The notes under the pieces are model-generated. The model was not told where the DNA came from. It made no database searches and saw nothing but the letters and a program-made list of their open reading frames with translations. Positions 1-7,926 of a DNA stretch of 39,054 nucleotides are shown here, in pieces (within the stretch, counting starts at the first letter, position 1; every line of letters begins with the position of its first letter). Source of the DNA: an uncultured Collinsella sp. GTDB lineage: Bacteria; Actinomycetota; Coriobacteriia; Coriobacteriales; Coriobacteriaceae. The stretch lies in NCBI GenBank assembly GCA_958436995.1, contig CAUBMI010000012.1, positions 1-39,054 on the forward strand, in the 5' to 3' direction. The translations under genes and the position numbers were made by a program.

Positions 1-102
1 ATCCGGTCGCACGGAGAGCATTTCCCAGTTGACAAAACTATAGGAACACCCCCCGGTAGCATTATTCACGAGTCGAGACGTCGTCTCTCTGAGCTCCTGC
101 AT
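1..102 (-). CDS. Unidentified protein, N-terminal fragment (runs off the left edge)
   Basis: Reading leftward from ATG at 102 there are 34 codons without a stop up to the window edge. A strong Shine-Dalgarno (GGGGAGG, about 5 nt before the ATG) supports a real start. The peptide begins MQELRETTSRLVNNATGG and continues with a Cys/Tyr/Trp-containing stretch. I do not recognise the family and too little is visible to assign a role. It is transcribed in the same direction as the M20 peptidase, 187 nt downstream of it. Confidence 0.55.
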   Translation of the reverse strand, partial: MQELRETTSRLVNNATGGCSYSFVNWEMLSVRPD

Positions 103-288
103 AATTTCCTCCCCAGTCACACGGCGACCTGCCCGGGTGCTCCCCGGGGGCCGAGGCAGTCTGGCACATGCCCGCAGTCGTTCAAGGAATACCAACCCCA
201 GCATATGTCTCTTAAGATATCTTAGTCTTATTCTATGACAGTTTTTGTCTCATTACCGATGAAATCGGCTCAGTCCCTTTGTCGCATG
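103..288. promoter_or_regulatory. Intergenic region with a 12-bp palindrome
   Basis: This AT-rich stretch lies between the M20 gene end and the partial gene at the left edge. It holds a perfect palindrome TAAGATATCTTA at 213-224, a candidate operator for the partial gene. At 271-286 there is a half copy of the palindromic repeat found at several gene ends in this window (CAGTCCCTTTGTCGCA). A GC-rich segment lies at 130-155. I could not identify a convincing -35/-10 pair. Confidence 0.3.
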
Positions 289-1704
289 CTAGAGCGTGTG
301 GAGCAGGGCGATGAGGAAGCGGATGCCTTGGAGGTAGGCGCGGCGGGTAATGCGCTCGTTGGTGCCGTGGACGCCGCGATCGCACTCGTCATCGTCGACC
401 ACAAAGGCCGAGAAGCGAATGCACTCGGAGCAAATGCGCTGGTAGTTGGCAGCGTCGGTCGCGCCGATCACGGTCGAGGGGACAATCGCCAACGGCTCGG
501 ATGATCCGTTTTCCTCCGTCCCCTTTGGATCACGGAAATAGCGGGCGGCGATGGAGCGAACCGCCTCGAGTCCCGGTCCGCCGATGCGCGGAGACGGCGA
601 GGGTTCGGAGCTGCCAGGGCCGAGCTCGACCTCGACACGGTCGGCGAGCCCCGCCTCGGCAACGGCGACGCGGCAGCGGGCCACGACATCGGCCACGCTC
701 GTGCCCTCGAGCATACGGAAATTGATATTGGCCCACATATCCTGCGGCATTACGTTGGCGCCGGTGCTGCCACCCTCGATCTGCGTGGGCGCGCAGGTGG
801 TGGTCACGAGCGGATAGAGCTTCTTGCTGGCGAGGCACTCGCGGACAATGGCATCCCCGTTGGCGGCAATTTCGTCGGCCGTGTAAAGCCCCAGCTCGAC
901 GAGCTGTGCGGCAAGCAAGTCGGTCACGCGCGTCGGCCACTCGATATCGCAGATTGCGGTGATGGCACGGCTGAGCACCTCGAGTGAAGTGCCACCGTAG
1001 GGGTTGGAGGAATGCCCGCCCTCGCTCTTCGTCTTGAGCACGATATCGGCATAGCCCTTCTCGGCAAGGTCGGCGTGCATGAGCCAGTCCTCGCCCGCGC
1101 TGTACTCGGCAGCCGAAACGATGCGGTAGTCGCCCTCGTCGATCAGGCACTCAAGCTCAATGCCGCGCCCCTCGAGCACGCGGCCGATGGCACCCGCACC
1201 GAACTGCGTGGTTTCCTCGTCCTGGCCAAAAGCCAGCAGCAGGGTGCGCTCGTGCTCCCAGCCGTGGGCCAGCGCATACTCAACCGCCTCGAGAATGCCT
1301 GCGACTTGGTCTTTCATGTCGATGGCGCCGCGGCCCCAAATGTAGGCATCGTCCACATGTCCGCTAAAGGGGGCGTGCGTCCAATCGTCCTCGGTGCCCG
1401 GCACCACAGGAACCACGTCCATGTGACCCATGAGCATGACGGGTTTGAGGGCAGGGTCGGAACCGCCAAGCGTCACCAACAGCGAATGGCCGACAAGCTC
1501 GACCTCGCCCGCCGCAAATACGTGCGGCCAGGCCTGCTGCATATACGCGCGCAGGTCGCCGAAGGGCTGCCAATCCACCGCCTCGGCATCCATGCTCGAA
1601 ATGGTCGGAAACGACAGCACGCGGCCCAAGCGCTCGCACGCGCCGGCCTCGTCTATATCGGCAAAATCGTCCTCATGCGCAAAGAAGCGCCAAACCTCGG
1701 CCAT
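289..1704 (-). CDS. M20 family metallopeptidase / N-acyl amino acid hydrolase (PM20D1/carboxypeptidase S-like)
   Basis: A 471-residue di-zinc amidohydrolase of the M20/M25/M40 clan, with the length of the PM20D1/CPS branch rather than shorter ArgE/DapE enzymes. Visible motifs: MLMGHMDVVPV (His94, Asp96), GRGAIDMKD (Asp129, bridging ligand), QDEET (Glu163 general base, Glu164 ligand), an internal lid/dimerisation domain with GGHSSNP, and a C-terminal VHGTNE whose His is the last zinc ligand. No signal peptide, so probably cytoplasmic. ATG at 1704 is preceded by AAAGGA. It is the last gene behind an amino acid ABC importer, 72 nt after the ATPase, which suggests it hydrolyses imported dipeptides or N-acyl amino acids. 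A hairpin in the gap may reduce or separate its transcription. The substrate cannot be read from sequence. Confidence 0.88.
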   Translation of the reverse strand: MAEVWRFFAHEDDFADIDEAGACERLGRVLSFPTISSMDAEAVDWQPFGDLRAYMQQAWPHVFAAGEVELVGHSLLVTLGGSDPALKPVMLMGHMDVVPVVPGTEDDWTHAPFSGHVDDAYIWGRGAIDMKDQVAGILEAVEYALAHGWEHERTLLLAFGQDEETTQFGAGAIGRVLEGRGIELECLIDEGDYRIVSAAEYSAGEDWLMHADLAEKGYADIVLKTKSEGGHSSNPYGGTSLEVLSRAITAICDIEWPTRVTDLLAAQLVELGLYTADEIAANGDAIVRECLASKKLYPLVTTTCAPTQIEGGSTGANVMPQDMWANINFRMLEGTSVADVVARCRVAVAEAGLADRVEVELGPGSSEPSPSPRIGGPGLEAVRSIAARYFRDPKGTEENGSSEPLAIVPSTVIGATDAANYQRICSECIRFSAFVVDDDECDRGVHGTNERITRRAYLQGIRFLIALLHTL

Positions 1705-1730
1705 GACATCCTTTCGATTGTGACGACAAA

Positions 1731-1751
1731 GGCCGCCCCACGGGAGCGGCC
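1731..1751 (-). terminator. GC-rich hairpin between importer ATPase and M20 gene
   Basis: On the minus strand GGCCGC and GCGGCC pair around a C/G-rich loop, followed by TTTGTC. The U-tract is short, so this looks like a partial terminator that would lower M20 expression relative to the importer. Confidence 0.5.
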
Positions 1752-1776
1752 CTGCAACGTAAGCGTTTGCGGTCGG

Positions 1777-2562
1777 TTATTTGTCCTCGAGATAGCGAGA
1801 GAGGAACTCACGAGTGCGCTGGTGTTTGGGGTTGCCGAAGAGCTCGGCCGGCGCGGCATCCTCGAGCACCACGCCCTTGTCCATAAAGACCACGCGGTCG
1901 GACACCGTGCGGGCAAAGGCCATCTCATGCGTGACGACGACCATGGTCATGCCGTCGGCCGCGAGCTTGCGCATGACCTCGAGCACCTCGCCCACGATCT
2001 CGGGGTCGAGCGCTGAGGTCGGCTCGTCAAACAGCATGATCTGCGGATTCATGCACAGGGCACGAGCGATGGCCACGCGCTGCTTTTGACCACCGGACAG
2101 GCGACCCACGGCGGCGTGCGCGAACTTTTCGAGTCCCACGCTGGTCAGATGCTCCATCGCGACCTTCTCGGCCTCGACCTTGCTCATCTTTTTGAGCGTG
2201 ACGGGCGCGAGCGTGCAGTTGTCGAGCACGTCCATGTTGTTGAACAGGTTGAAGCCCTGGAACACCATGCCGATGTCCTCGCGCAGTTTATTGATATTGC
2301 AGCGCTCGGCAGTAAGGTCCTGACCGTGGAACCAGATATGGCCGGCATCCGGAGTCTCGAGCAGGTTAAGGCAGCGCAGAAACGTCGACTTGCCCGAGCC
2401 CGAGGCGCCGATGATGGTGACGACCTCGCCGGGATTGACGGACAAGTCGATGCCCTTGAGTACCTCGAGTGAGCCAAAGCTCTTGCGCAGGCCCTCGACG
2501 CGGATAAGCGGCTCTTGGTTTTGCACGGCTGCCGCAGTGCCGGTAGTGGCGGTATCTGCCAT
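1777..2562 (-). CDS. Polar amino acid ABC transporter, ATP-binding protein (GlnQ/HisP type)
   Basis: Cytoplasmic ATPase of a type I ABC amino acid importer, 261 residues from the ATG at 2562 (SD GAGGAG); an in-frame ATG at 2637 lies inside the permease gene and is unlikely. Walker A GASGSGKST at residues 52-60, Q-loop in GMVFQGFNLF, signature LSGGQKQRVAIARAL, Walker B IMLFDEPTSALD with catalytic Glu, and H-loop VVVTHEM. These match the HisP/GlnQ family closely. It follows the permease by 22 nt and is third in the order binding protein, permease, ATPase. Confidence 0.93.
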   Translation of the reverse strand: MADTATTGTAAAVQNQEPLIRVEGLRKSFGSLEVLKGIDLSVNPGEVVTIIGASGSGKSTFLRCLNLLETPDAGHIWFHGQDLTAERCNINKLREDIGMVFQGFNLFNNMDVLDNCTLAPVTLKKMSKVEAEKVAMEHLTSVGLEKFAHAAVGRLSGGQKQRVAIARALCMNPQIMLFDEPTSALDPEIVGEVLEVMRKLAADGMTMVVVTHEMAFARTVSDRVVFMDKGVVLEDAAPAELFGNPKHQRTREFLSRYLEDK

Positions 2563-2584
2563 GATGATTCTCCTCGTCTTAAGC

Positions 2585-3733
2585 CTAGTTAGAGCTGGGC
2601 AGCGTGGCCGGAGCCTCGGCGCCGAGCTTTTTGCCAAAGGCCTCGAGCAGGCGGCTCGCCACGAGCGTCAGGATCAGATAGACCACGAGCGCCACGCAGT
2701 AGACCTCCATCTGGCGGTAGTACACGCCGGCGACGGTGGTGGTGGCGTACATGAGGTCGAACACGCCGATGACCGAGAGCACCGACGAGTCCTTGATGTT
2801 GATGATGAGCTCGTTGGTGAGCGCCGGGATCGCGTTTTTAATACCCTGAGGGAACACGACTTTGCGCATAGCCTGCCACTGCGACAGGCCCAGCGAGCGC
2901 GCTGCCTCGGCCTGGCCGGGATCGATGGACTCGATGCCGCCGCGCAGGACCTCCATCATGTAGGCGGTGGAGTTGAGCGAGATGGTGACGAGGCCGGCGG
3001 TGAAGGTACTCCAGATCTGGTTGGCCTGGGCGGTCTCGAAGCCCATGCCGCGCAGAACGGTAAAGCCCGCGTAATAGATGAGCAGGCCCTGGACCATCAT
3101 GGGCGTGCCGCGCACGACGGTGGAATAGACGGTCGCAAAGCCTCGGCCAATGCTCTTAAAGAAGCGCACCAGGTCGTTGTCGACGCGATCGAAGGTCTGG
3201 GTGCGCAAGAACACAAAGAGCAGCGCCAAGAAGAAGGCGATGACCGTGCCGAAGGTGGCAAGCGCGATGGTGATCTCGATACCGCGGATAAAGAAGTCGC
3301 CGCTCTTGTAGGTCATGTAGACCAAGCTCGACAGAAAGTCGCTGGGATTGGAGTCCGAGACAATGCTCACCTGCACCAGGTCGACAAACGACATGACGCA
3401 GCGGTCGATAAAGAAGATCGCCGCGATGGCAACCACGACATAGCTGCCCAGGCGCGCGCCGCGACGGCAACGCTCAGATGCAAACGGCGACGTTTCGCGA
3501 TAGTCGTTCCAGTGCATAACCTTGGTGACGAGCGCTGCCGCCGACACGACGATCCAGGCCCAAAGAATCGCCCAAAGGCAATCCTGGAAGATGCCGGTGG
3601 GCGCCAAAAAGCTCAGCGGCGTGGGGTTGCGCTGGCTAAATGCCAAGCCGAGCGCCGCGATAACGCTCGTGCCCAGGTACACATAACGGTGGTCGGCCTT
3701 GATAAAGGAGGCCAGACGATTGATGCCTTTCAT
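2585..3733 (-). CDS. Polar amino acid ABC transporter permease with N-terminal membrane extension
   Basis: A 382-residue inner-membrane permease. The C-terminal ~220 residues are a standard HisM/GlnP domain with the EAA loop (EAARSLGLSQWQAMRKVVFP) that docks on the ATPase. The first ~150 residues are extra compared with typical ~220-residue permeases and contain about three hydrophobic segments (near residues 17-35, 48-70 and 95-112) before the transport domain starts around residue 145. The extension may add transmembrane helices at the interface. No separate second permease gene is present, so the channel is probably a homodimer. ATG at 3733, 9 nt after the binding-protein stop, indicates one operon. 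Confidence 0.9.
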   Translation of the reverse strand: MKGINRLASFIKADHRYVYLGTSVIAALGLAFSQRNPTPLSFLAPTGIFQDCLWAILWAWIVVSAAALVTKVMHWNDYRETSPFASERCRRGARLGSYVVVAIAAIFFIDRCVMSFVDLVQVSIVSDSNPSDFLSSLVYMTYKSGDFFIRGIEITIALATFGTVIAFFLALLFVFLRTQTFDRVDNDLVRFFKSIGRGFATVYSTVVRGTPMMVQGLLIYYAGFTVLRGMGFETAQANQIWSTFTAGLVTISLNSTAYMMEVLRGGIESIDPGQAEAARSLGLSQWQAMRKVVFPQGIKNAIPALTNELIINIKDSSVLSVIGVFDLMYATTTVAGVYYRQMEVYCVALVVYLILTLVASRLLEAFGKKLGAEAPATLPSSN

Positions 3734-3742
3734 GCTGCCTCC

Positions 3743-4669
3743 CTATGCCGGCTGACGGTCGAGGCACGCGTCCCACATCTGGTCGCGCTCCTCCTGGCTG
3801 ATGCCCTTGAGTGTCTTGTCGATGAGCTTAAGCAGTTTGTCCGATCCCTTGCGGCAACCGACATTCGCCGTGACCTCCTGCTTAAAGCCCTCGCCCTCGG
3901 CAAAGTGGATGGGGACGATACCGGGATTTTGGGCCATATAGCCCTTTTCGTTCTCAGTGTTGTAGGTCACGGCGTCGCACGTGCCCTGCAGCAGATTCGA
4001 GAACACCGTGGGGACCGAATCGACCGGGTTCTTGTGCACAACGCCCGGAATCTCGTCGATGACGGTATCGAGCATGGTGTCCTTTTGGCCGAGCACCGTG
4101 GCACCGCTGAAGTCGCTGAGCTTGGTGGCGTTTTGGTAGGGCGAGCCCTCTTTTACGAACAGGCCAAAGTAGCCAATGAAGTACGGGTCGGAAAAGCCGA
4201 CGGACTCCTCGCGCTCGGGCGTGGCGCTCATGCCGGCGATGATGAGGTCAATCTGGCCGTTGTTGAGCGAGTCGATAAGGCCCGAGAAGCTCTGCTTGAC
4301 GGCAACGGGCTCGCCGCCGAGAGCCTTGCAGACGATCTTGGCGATCTGCACGTCGTAGCCATCGGCGTAGGCTCCCTGCACGTTATCGATGGGGATCGTG
4401 AACTCGCTGGCCTCGGAAACCTGCCAGTTGTACGGGGCGTAGGCCGCCTCCATGCCAATGCGGATCTTATCCTTGCCGATCACAGAATCGGACAGGTCGT
4501 CGCGACCGCCGCCCGTCGTGGACTGAACTACTTCCAGCGTGGAGGGACGCTGGCAGCCGGCAAGTGCGCCGGCGACGACAGAAGCGCTCGCAGCGAGAGC
4601 GCTACCCAAAAAGATGCGACGGCTGCATACCGGCTGGGCCTGCATGTCGCGCTGTTGTCGAGATTGCAT
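3743..4669 (-). CDS. Amino acid ABC transporter substrate-binding lipoprotein (Tat-type signal)
   Basis: Solute-binding protein family 3, 308 residues from the ATG at 4669 (SD GGAAGG); the upstream in-frame ATG at 4813 falls in the intergenic hairpin. The N-terminus has a twin-arginine signal (SRRIFLG), a hydrophobic core and a lipobox LAGC, so it should be exported folded and lipid-anchored. The mature part shows family-3 signatures: GMEAAYAPYNW, IDLIIAGMSATPEREES and FSDPYF. It is the first gene of the importer operon. Ligand type is not determinable by eye; polar or basic amino acids are typical for this family. Confidence 0.9.
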   Translation of the reverse strand: MQSRQQRDMQAQPVCSRRIFLGSALAASASVVAGALAGCQRPSTLEVVQSTTGGGRDDLSDSVIGKDKIRIGMEAAYAPYNWQVSEASEFTIPIDNVQGAYADGYDVQIAKIVCKALGGEPVAVKQSFSGLIDSLNNGQIDLIIAGMSATPEREESVGFSDPYFIGYFGLFVKEGSPYQNATKLSDFSGATVLGQKDTMLDTVIDEIPGVVHKNPVDSVPTVFSNLLQGTCDAVTYNTENEKGYMAQNPGIVPIHFAEGEGFKQEVTANVGCRKGSDKLLKLIDKTLKGISQEERDQMWDACLDRQPA

Positions 4670-4709
4670 CTGGTGCCTTCCCAATTTCGTTTTGCTGACA
4701 ATAAGACAG

Positions 4710-4785
4710 GATATACGCCCGCAACCAGCAGCGCGGCATGTGCGCGAAAAATTAATAGACACACGAGGACGATTGGCGCAAAGCA
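4710..4785 (-). promoter_or_regulatory. Candidate promoter of the amino acid importer operon
   Basis: Upstream of the binding-protein gene the minus strand carries TTGCGC, an 18-nt spacer and TATTAA. Both hexamers are imperfect, and the call rests mainly on their position between the epimerase terminator and the first importer gene. Confidence 0.25.
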
Positions 4786-4815
4786 ACCTGTCCCCCCATG
4801 CACCACTTGGCATGA

Positions 4816-4856
4816 AAAAGGCAAGGCATAGACCTTCTGGTCATGCCTTGCCTTTT
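4816..4856 (-). terminator. Strong intrinsic terminator after the aldose epimerase gene
   Basis: Perfect 14-bp inverted repeat (AAAAGGCAAGGCAT / ATGCCTTGCCTTTT) with a further inner GACC/GGTC pairing. It ends in a T-run on the minus strand and lies 71 nt past the epimerase stop. It may act on both strands. Confidence 0.85.
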
Positions 4857-4927
4857 GAATGACAAATTGTCGCTCTGGGTGGCGCGCAGCGTCGACCGGT
4901 CCGTCGTTCGTTAGAACGGCGGAACCT

Positions 4928-5821
4928 CTAGAGCAGGGTAACGCTAAAGCTGCGAACGTCCGTCTCACCCGGTGCCAAGGTAATGGTGTTGACCTTGTGC
5001 TCAAAGACGTCGTCCTCGGTGTCCATGGTGGTGTGGCCGGTCCAGGGCTCGAGCGCCACAAACGGGGCGTCGTTGGCGGCAGACCACACGCCGATGTACT
5101 TAAAGCCCTCAAAGTCGATCTTGACGCCGTGGCCCGACTTGCGGCCGCGCAGCGTGAGCGTGGAACCCGGGACATCGGTGAACATGATGGCATCGTTATC
5201 GAAGCTGCGGTGCGTGATGGGCAGCACGTCCGAGTTATCGGGAGCCTTGTAGCTGCCCTCGAACGTCATAAGACCGTCGGGCGTGATGATGGGGGCCTCG
5301 TTAGTCCAAGCCTCGGTAAACGCCAGCTCGTAATCCTCGAACGCCTCGTCTTCGGCACCGGGGGCGGGCACGTTGAATGCAGGATGACCGCCCACCGAGA
5401 ACGGCAGGGCCACGTCGCCGGTGTTGGTGACGGCAAAGGTCTGCGTGAGCGTGGCGTCGCCGGTCAGGGCATAGGTCATGTTGAGCTTAAAGTGGAACGG
5501 GAACGCCTTGAGCGACTCGGGCGTGTCAGTGATCTCGTACGTTACCGAGGAGCCGTCCTCCGAAACCTCGACCAACTTGTGCTCGACGATGCGAGCGAGT
5601 CCATGGCGCGGCATCTCGCAGGTGCCGGCCGCAGATGTCGCCATGTTGTTGCGCAGCGATCCCACGATGGGGAACAGGATAGGCGCATGCTTGCCCCAAA
5701 AGGCCGGGTCGCCCTGCCACAGATACTCGTTGCCGTTGAGGGCAAGGCTCGTGAGCTGGGCACCCATGGAATCGATGGCCGCGGTGAGGCCGCCGCGCTT
5801 GATGGTAGTGACGGTGGACAT
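4928..5821 (-). CDS. Aldose 1-epimerase family protein (LacX type)
   Basis: A 297-residue cytoplasmic galactose-mutarotase-fold protein, start at ATG 5821 (MSTVTTIKRG) behind a near-consensus GGAGGAAG; the longer in-frame ATG at 5845 has no such site. LacX-subfamily marks include WQGDPAFWGKHAPILFPIVG, the histidine motif PRHGLAR, and FSVGGHPAFN with the second conserved His; the catalytic Glu is likely in VALEPWTG. Members interconvert anomers of hexoses or hexose phosphates. It has its own terminator and stands alone between unrelated genes, so its sugar is unknown. Confidence 0.87.
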   Translation of the reverse strand: MSTVTTIKRGGLTAAIDSMGAQLTSLALNGNEYLWQGDPAFWGKHAPILFPIVGSLRNNMATSAAGTCEMPRHGLARIVEHKLVEVSEDGSSVTYEITDTPESLKAFPFHFKLNMTYALTGDATLTQTFAVTNTGDVALPFSVGGHPAFNVPAPGAEDEAFEDYELAFTEAWTNEAPIITPDGLMTFEGSYKAPDNSDVLPITHRSFDNDAIMFTDVPGSTLTLRGRKSGHGVKIDFEGFKYIGVWSAANDAPFVALEPWTGHTTMDTEDDVFEHKVNTITLAPGETDVRSFSVTLL

Positions 5822-5900
5822 GCTACTTCCTCCAATAGTAAACAACGGTGTCGAGGGCTATTGTCCCACTCTTGGCGGCGGGGTTGAGCGACAGGTGCAG

Positions 5901-6770
5901 TTATTGAGCAATAGCGTAAAGGTCAAACCCGCCCTGCGGCGTGCTATCGACCGTATCGGGCGCCTGTGAATTAAAACTCACCGGAACCATGCGCTTTGAG
6001 GCACGGTAACGCGTGCCGTCGGTGGCGACGGGCGGCTCATCGACCGTGAGCTCGTAGTCGCCGGGCTTGAGCTCGATGCCGTCACCTTCGGAATTGACGT
6101 ATTGGTACTCGTCGATCGCTTGCCCCTTGAGCGTGCGACCCACGATATGGACGAGCATCTGGCTGTCGCCGCGCGCGGTGTCCCACGTCGCGCCGTCCTT
6201 GACCTCGACCGATACATGCACCGAGCGCGTGCGGCTGAGCGATTGTTCGACGGACATCTCGACCTTGGCGGCGTCTTTTCGTTGTTGTTCAACATGGCTC
6301 CAGACGTTTCCAATTACCGAGCATGCGATAACGCCGGCCATGAAGGCGATGAGGATGGGGCCGAGCGGAGAGCGACGGCCCGCGTCCTCCTCGCGAGCCA
6401 GGTCGGGGCGACGTGTGGGCGCGGGTGCTTGGGCACCCTGCGAGGGCACGTCGAGAATGCTGAAGGATGCCGTACTGCCGGGGTCGATGTTATGGCGCGG
6501 CTGCGGGATCTTGGCCGGCGAGATGGACATGTCCGCCGGCTCACCGAGTGTGGCCGTGGCATCGGCCTTAGCTTCATCGGCCTCGGCTTGGGCCCAAGCC
6601 TGCTCAAAGGTCAGGGGCTCGGCGGCATCGGAGGCGGCGTCAGGCTCGACAGCAGCATCGTTGCCGGCCTCGTCCTCGTCGCTCGACACGTCACGCGGCG
6701 CGGGCTCGTCCCACTCCTCGTCCGGAGCCTCGCCCTCGCTATACCACCATTCAAAGTTATCGATATCCAT
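5901..6770 (-). CDS. Uncharacterised single-pass membrane protein with acidic cytoplasmic N-terminus
   Basis: 289 residues, family not recognised. Residues 1-130 are low complexity, rich in Asp/Glu/Ala/Pro and probably disordered; one hydrophobic helix lies at about 136-156 (LGPILIAFMAGVIACSVIG); residues 160-289 form a likely extracytoplasmic domain with beta-rich segments (GDYELTVDEPP, MVPVSF). There is no cleavable signal peptide, so the topology is probably N-in/C-out. This layout is common in Coriobacteriia surface proteins with a small exported domain. Start ATG 6770. It lies 79 nt upstream of the epimerase in the same direction but no functional link is evident. Confidence 0.65.
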   Translation of the reverse strand: MDIDNFEWWYSEGEAPDEEWDEPAPRDVSSDEDEAGNDAAVEPDAASDAAEPLTFEQAWAQAEADEAKADATATLGEPADMSISPAKIPQPRHNIDPGSTASFSILDVPSQGAQAPAPTRRPDLAREEDAGRRSPLGPILIAFMAGVIACSVIGNVWSHVEQQRKDAAKVEMSVEQSLSRTRSVHVSVEVKDGATWDTARGDSQMLVHIVGRTLKGQAIDEYQYVNSEGDGIELKPGDYELTVDEPPVATDGTRYRASKRMVPVSFNSQAPDTVDSTPQGGFDLYAIAQ

Positions 6771-6859
6771 ACGGGGCGCCCCTTAAGCCTCGCAAATAAA
6801 CACTTGCCAGCCTTATACCCCCAGATGGCACGGGAGCTCGCCGGCACAGACAGGAAAAG

Positions 6860-6916
6860 CGTCACAACATTCGACGCTTTTCCTCGTTTTCGAGATTTTC
6901 ATCGAATGTTGTGACG
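6860..6916. repeat. 57-bp inverted repeat, family A, copy 1
   Basis: Perfect 15-bp arms CGTCACAACATTCGA (6860-6874) and TCGAATGTTGTGACG (6902-6916) flank a T-rich core containing GCTTTTCCTCGTTTTCGAGA. A second copy with the same core is at 11737-11793. Both copies are followed within 30 nt by a family-B palindrome. Confidence 0.85.
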
Positions 6917-6941
6917 GTTTGGGCAGCAGCCACACCACGAA

Positions 6942-6970
6942 TGTGACGAAGGAGCAGTCCCCTTGTCACA
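6942..6970. repeat. 29-bp palindromic repeat, family B, copy at MerR gene end
   Basis: TGTGAC...GTCACA palindrome with a central AGTCCCC-like core, adjoining the MerR stop codon. Related copies lie at 11801-11829, 19042-19070 and 35320-35348, with degenerate or half copies at 271-286 and 12846-12875. Confidence 0.75.
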
Positions 6971-6971
6971 T

Positions 6972-7835
6972 CTAGAGGGCGACGGGGATTTGGATGCAGC
7001 AGAAGTCCTCTTGGTGGGACTCGTCGTAGCTCGTGGTATCGAGGTAGCAAAAGTCGAAAGCGTTGCCAACGGGCTGGAGCGCGTGCTTGTCCATGCAGGC
7101 CACGACGGCGCGAATGCCCTCGGGCTCGTACGGCATGCCCCAGCGGCTCATGCACAGGTATGTGCCCTCGGGCAGTACTTCGACGCCAATCTCTGCCAGC
7201 TCGGCAGGATCGCTCGGTAGCATTTCCTCGGCACCGCGCGGCAGCACGGCAAAGGAGCCGGCGCCAGCAATAGGGTCGTCGGAATGCAGTGCCTCGCGAC
7301 GCAGCATGGCGCCCCAACCGCGCATGGGGCGCGTGCCCGTCAGCGTGCGCATGCGCAGAATCGCGCGCATGAGCGTGGGGTGCAGCATCGAGCGGCCGCG
7401 CTCGATATCGGCCGGGAACTCCTCAAAGACCACGAAGCGGCGCTCGAACTGCTTGAGCTCCGGTTTGCCCTCGCGCTCGCACCAATAAACCGCCTCGTCA
7501 TAAAAACTCAGCCGCTCCTGCACGCTCGCGCGCTCAGCCTTGAGCCCGGCAATCTGCTTGTCGAGCGCCTGAACCCGCGAGCGCAGGTGATCGGTCATCT
7601 CGCCAATGTCGAACGTCGAGGTAAGGCGGTCAATCTCGTCGAGTTCGAGCCCTAGGTCGCGCAGCATGCAGATCAGACGCATAAGCGGGATCTGCGTGGG
7701 CGAATAGAAACGGTAGCCCTTCTCGTTGACCACGGCGGGCTTAAACAGGCCGATCTTGTCGTAGTAGATGAGCGTTTGGCGCGAAACGTTAAACAAGCTC
7801 GCCATCTCGCTAATCGCATACATACCCGTCTGCAT
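6972..7835 (-). CDS. MerR family transcriptional regulator with GyrI-like effector domain
   Basis: 287 residues from ATG 7835 (GGGAGG closely upstream; start at 7823 is the alternative, and the in-frame codon at 7901 lies before the SD). The N-terminal helix-turn-helix (YAISEMASLFNVSRQTLIYY) and wing (KIGLFKP.., KGYRFYSP) are typical MerR. A coiled coil follows around residues 80-115. The C-terminal half resembles the BmrR/GyrI-type ligand-binding domain (EVLPEGTYLCM, aromatic-rich), suggesting that it senses a small, possibly aromatic, molecule. It lies downstream of UbiX in the same direction, separated by a terminator-like hairpin. I infer that it controls the two MerR-type dyad promoters at 11666-11696 and 12807-12837. 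Confidence 0.85.
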   Translation of the reverse strand: MQTGMYAISEMASLFNVSRQTLIYYDKIGLFKPAVVNEKGYRFYSPTQIPLMRLICMLRDLGLELDEIDRLTSTFDIGEMTDHLRSRVQALDKQIAGLKAERASVQERLSFYDEAVYWCEREGKPELKQFERRFVVFEEFPADIERGRSMLHPTLMRAILRMRTLTGTRPMRGWGAMLRREALHSDDPIAGAGSFAVLPRGAEEMLPSDPAELAEIGVEVLPEGTYLCMSRWGMPYEPEGIRAVVACMDKHALQPVGNAFDFCYLDTTSYDESHQEDFCCIQIPVAL

Positions 7836-7863
7836 AGGTCCTCCCGACACATCCTTTGACGCG

Positions 7864-7894
7864 AAAAGCCCGCCGCCCACAGGGGCAGCGGGCT
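7864..7894 (-). terminator. Intrinsic terminator after UbiX
   Basis: Minus-strand stem AGCCCGC/GCGGGCT extended by TGCCC/GGGCG, followed by TTTT. It sits in the 91-nt gap between the UbiX and MerR genes, so MerR is expressed by read-through or from a weak promoter of its own. Confidence 0.75.
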
Positions 7895-7926
7895 CAAACA
7901 CTACTCGTATCCTACCCTAAATGCGC

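Noticed and set aside
235..504. Small plus-strand frame near the left end
   Set aside because: It lies mostly antisense to the M20 gene 3' end, with no SD.
2390..4831. Long plus-strand open frame (813 codons) opposite the amino acid importer
   Set aside because: It is antisense to three recognisable genes, rich in His/Arg/Asp/Gly as expected of a reverse frame of GC-rich DNA, has no ribosome site and matches no family.
6942..6970. tRNA or small RNA gene in the short palindromes
   Set aside because: Too short for tRNA, recurring at several gene ends, and without a promoter.
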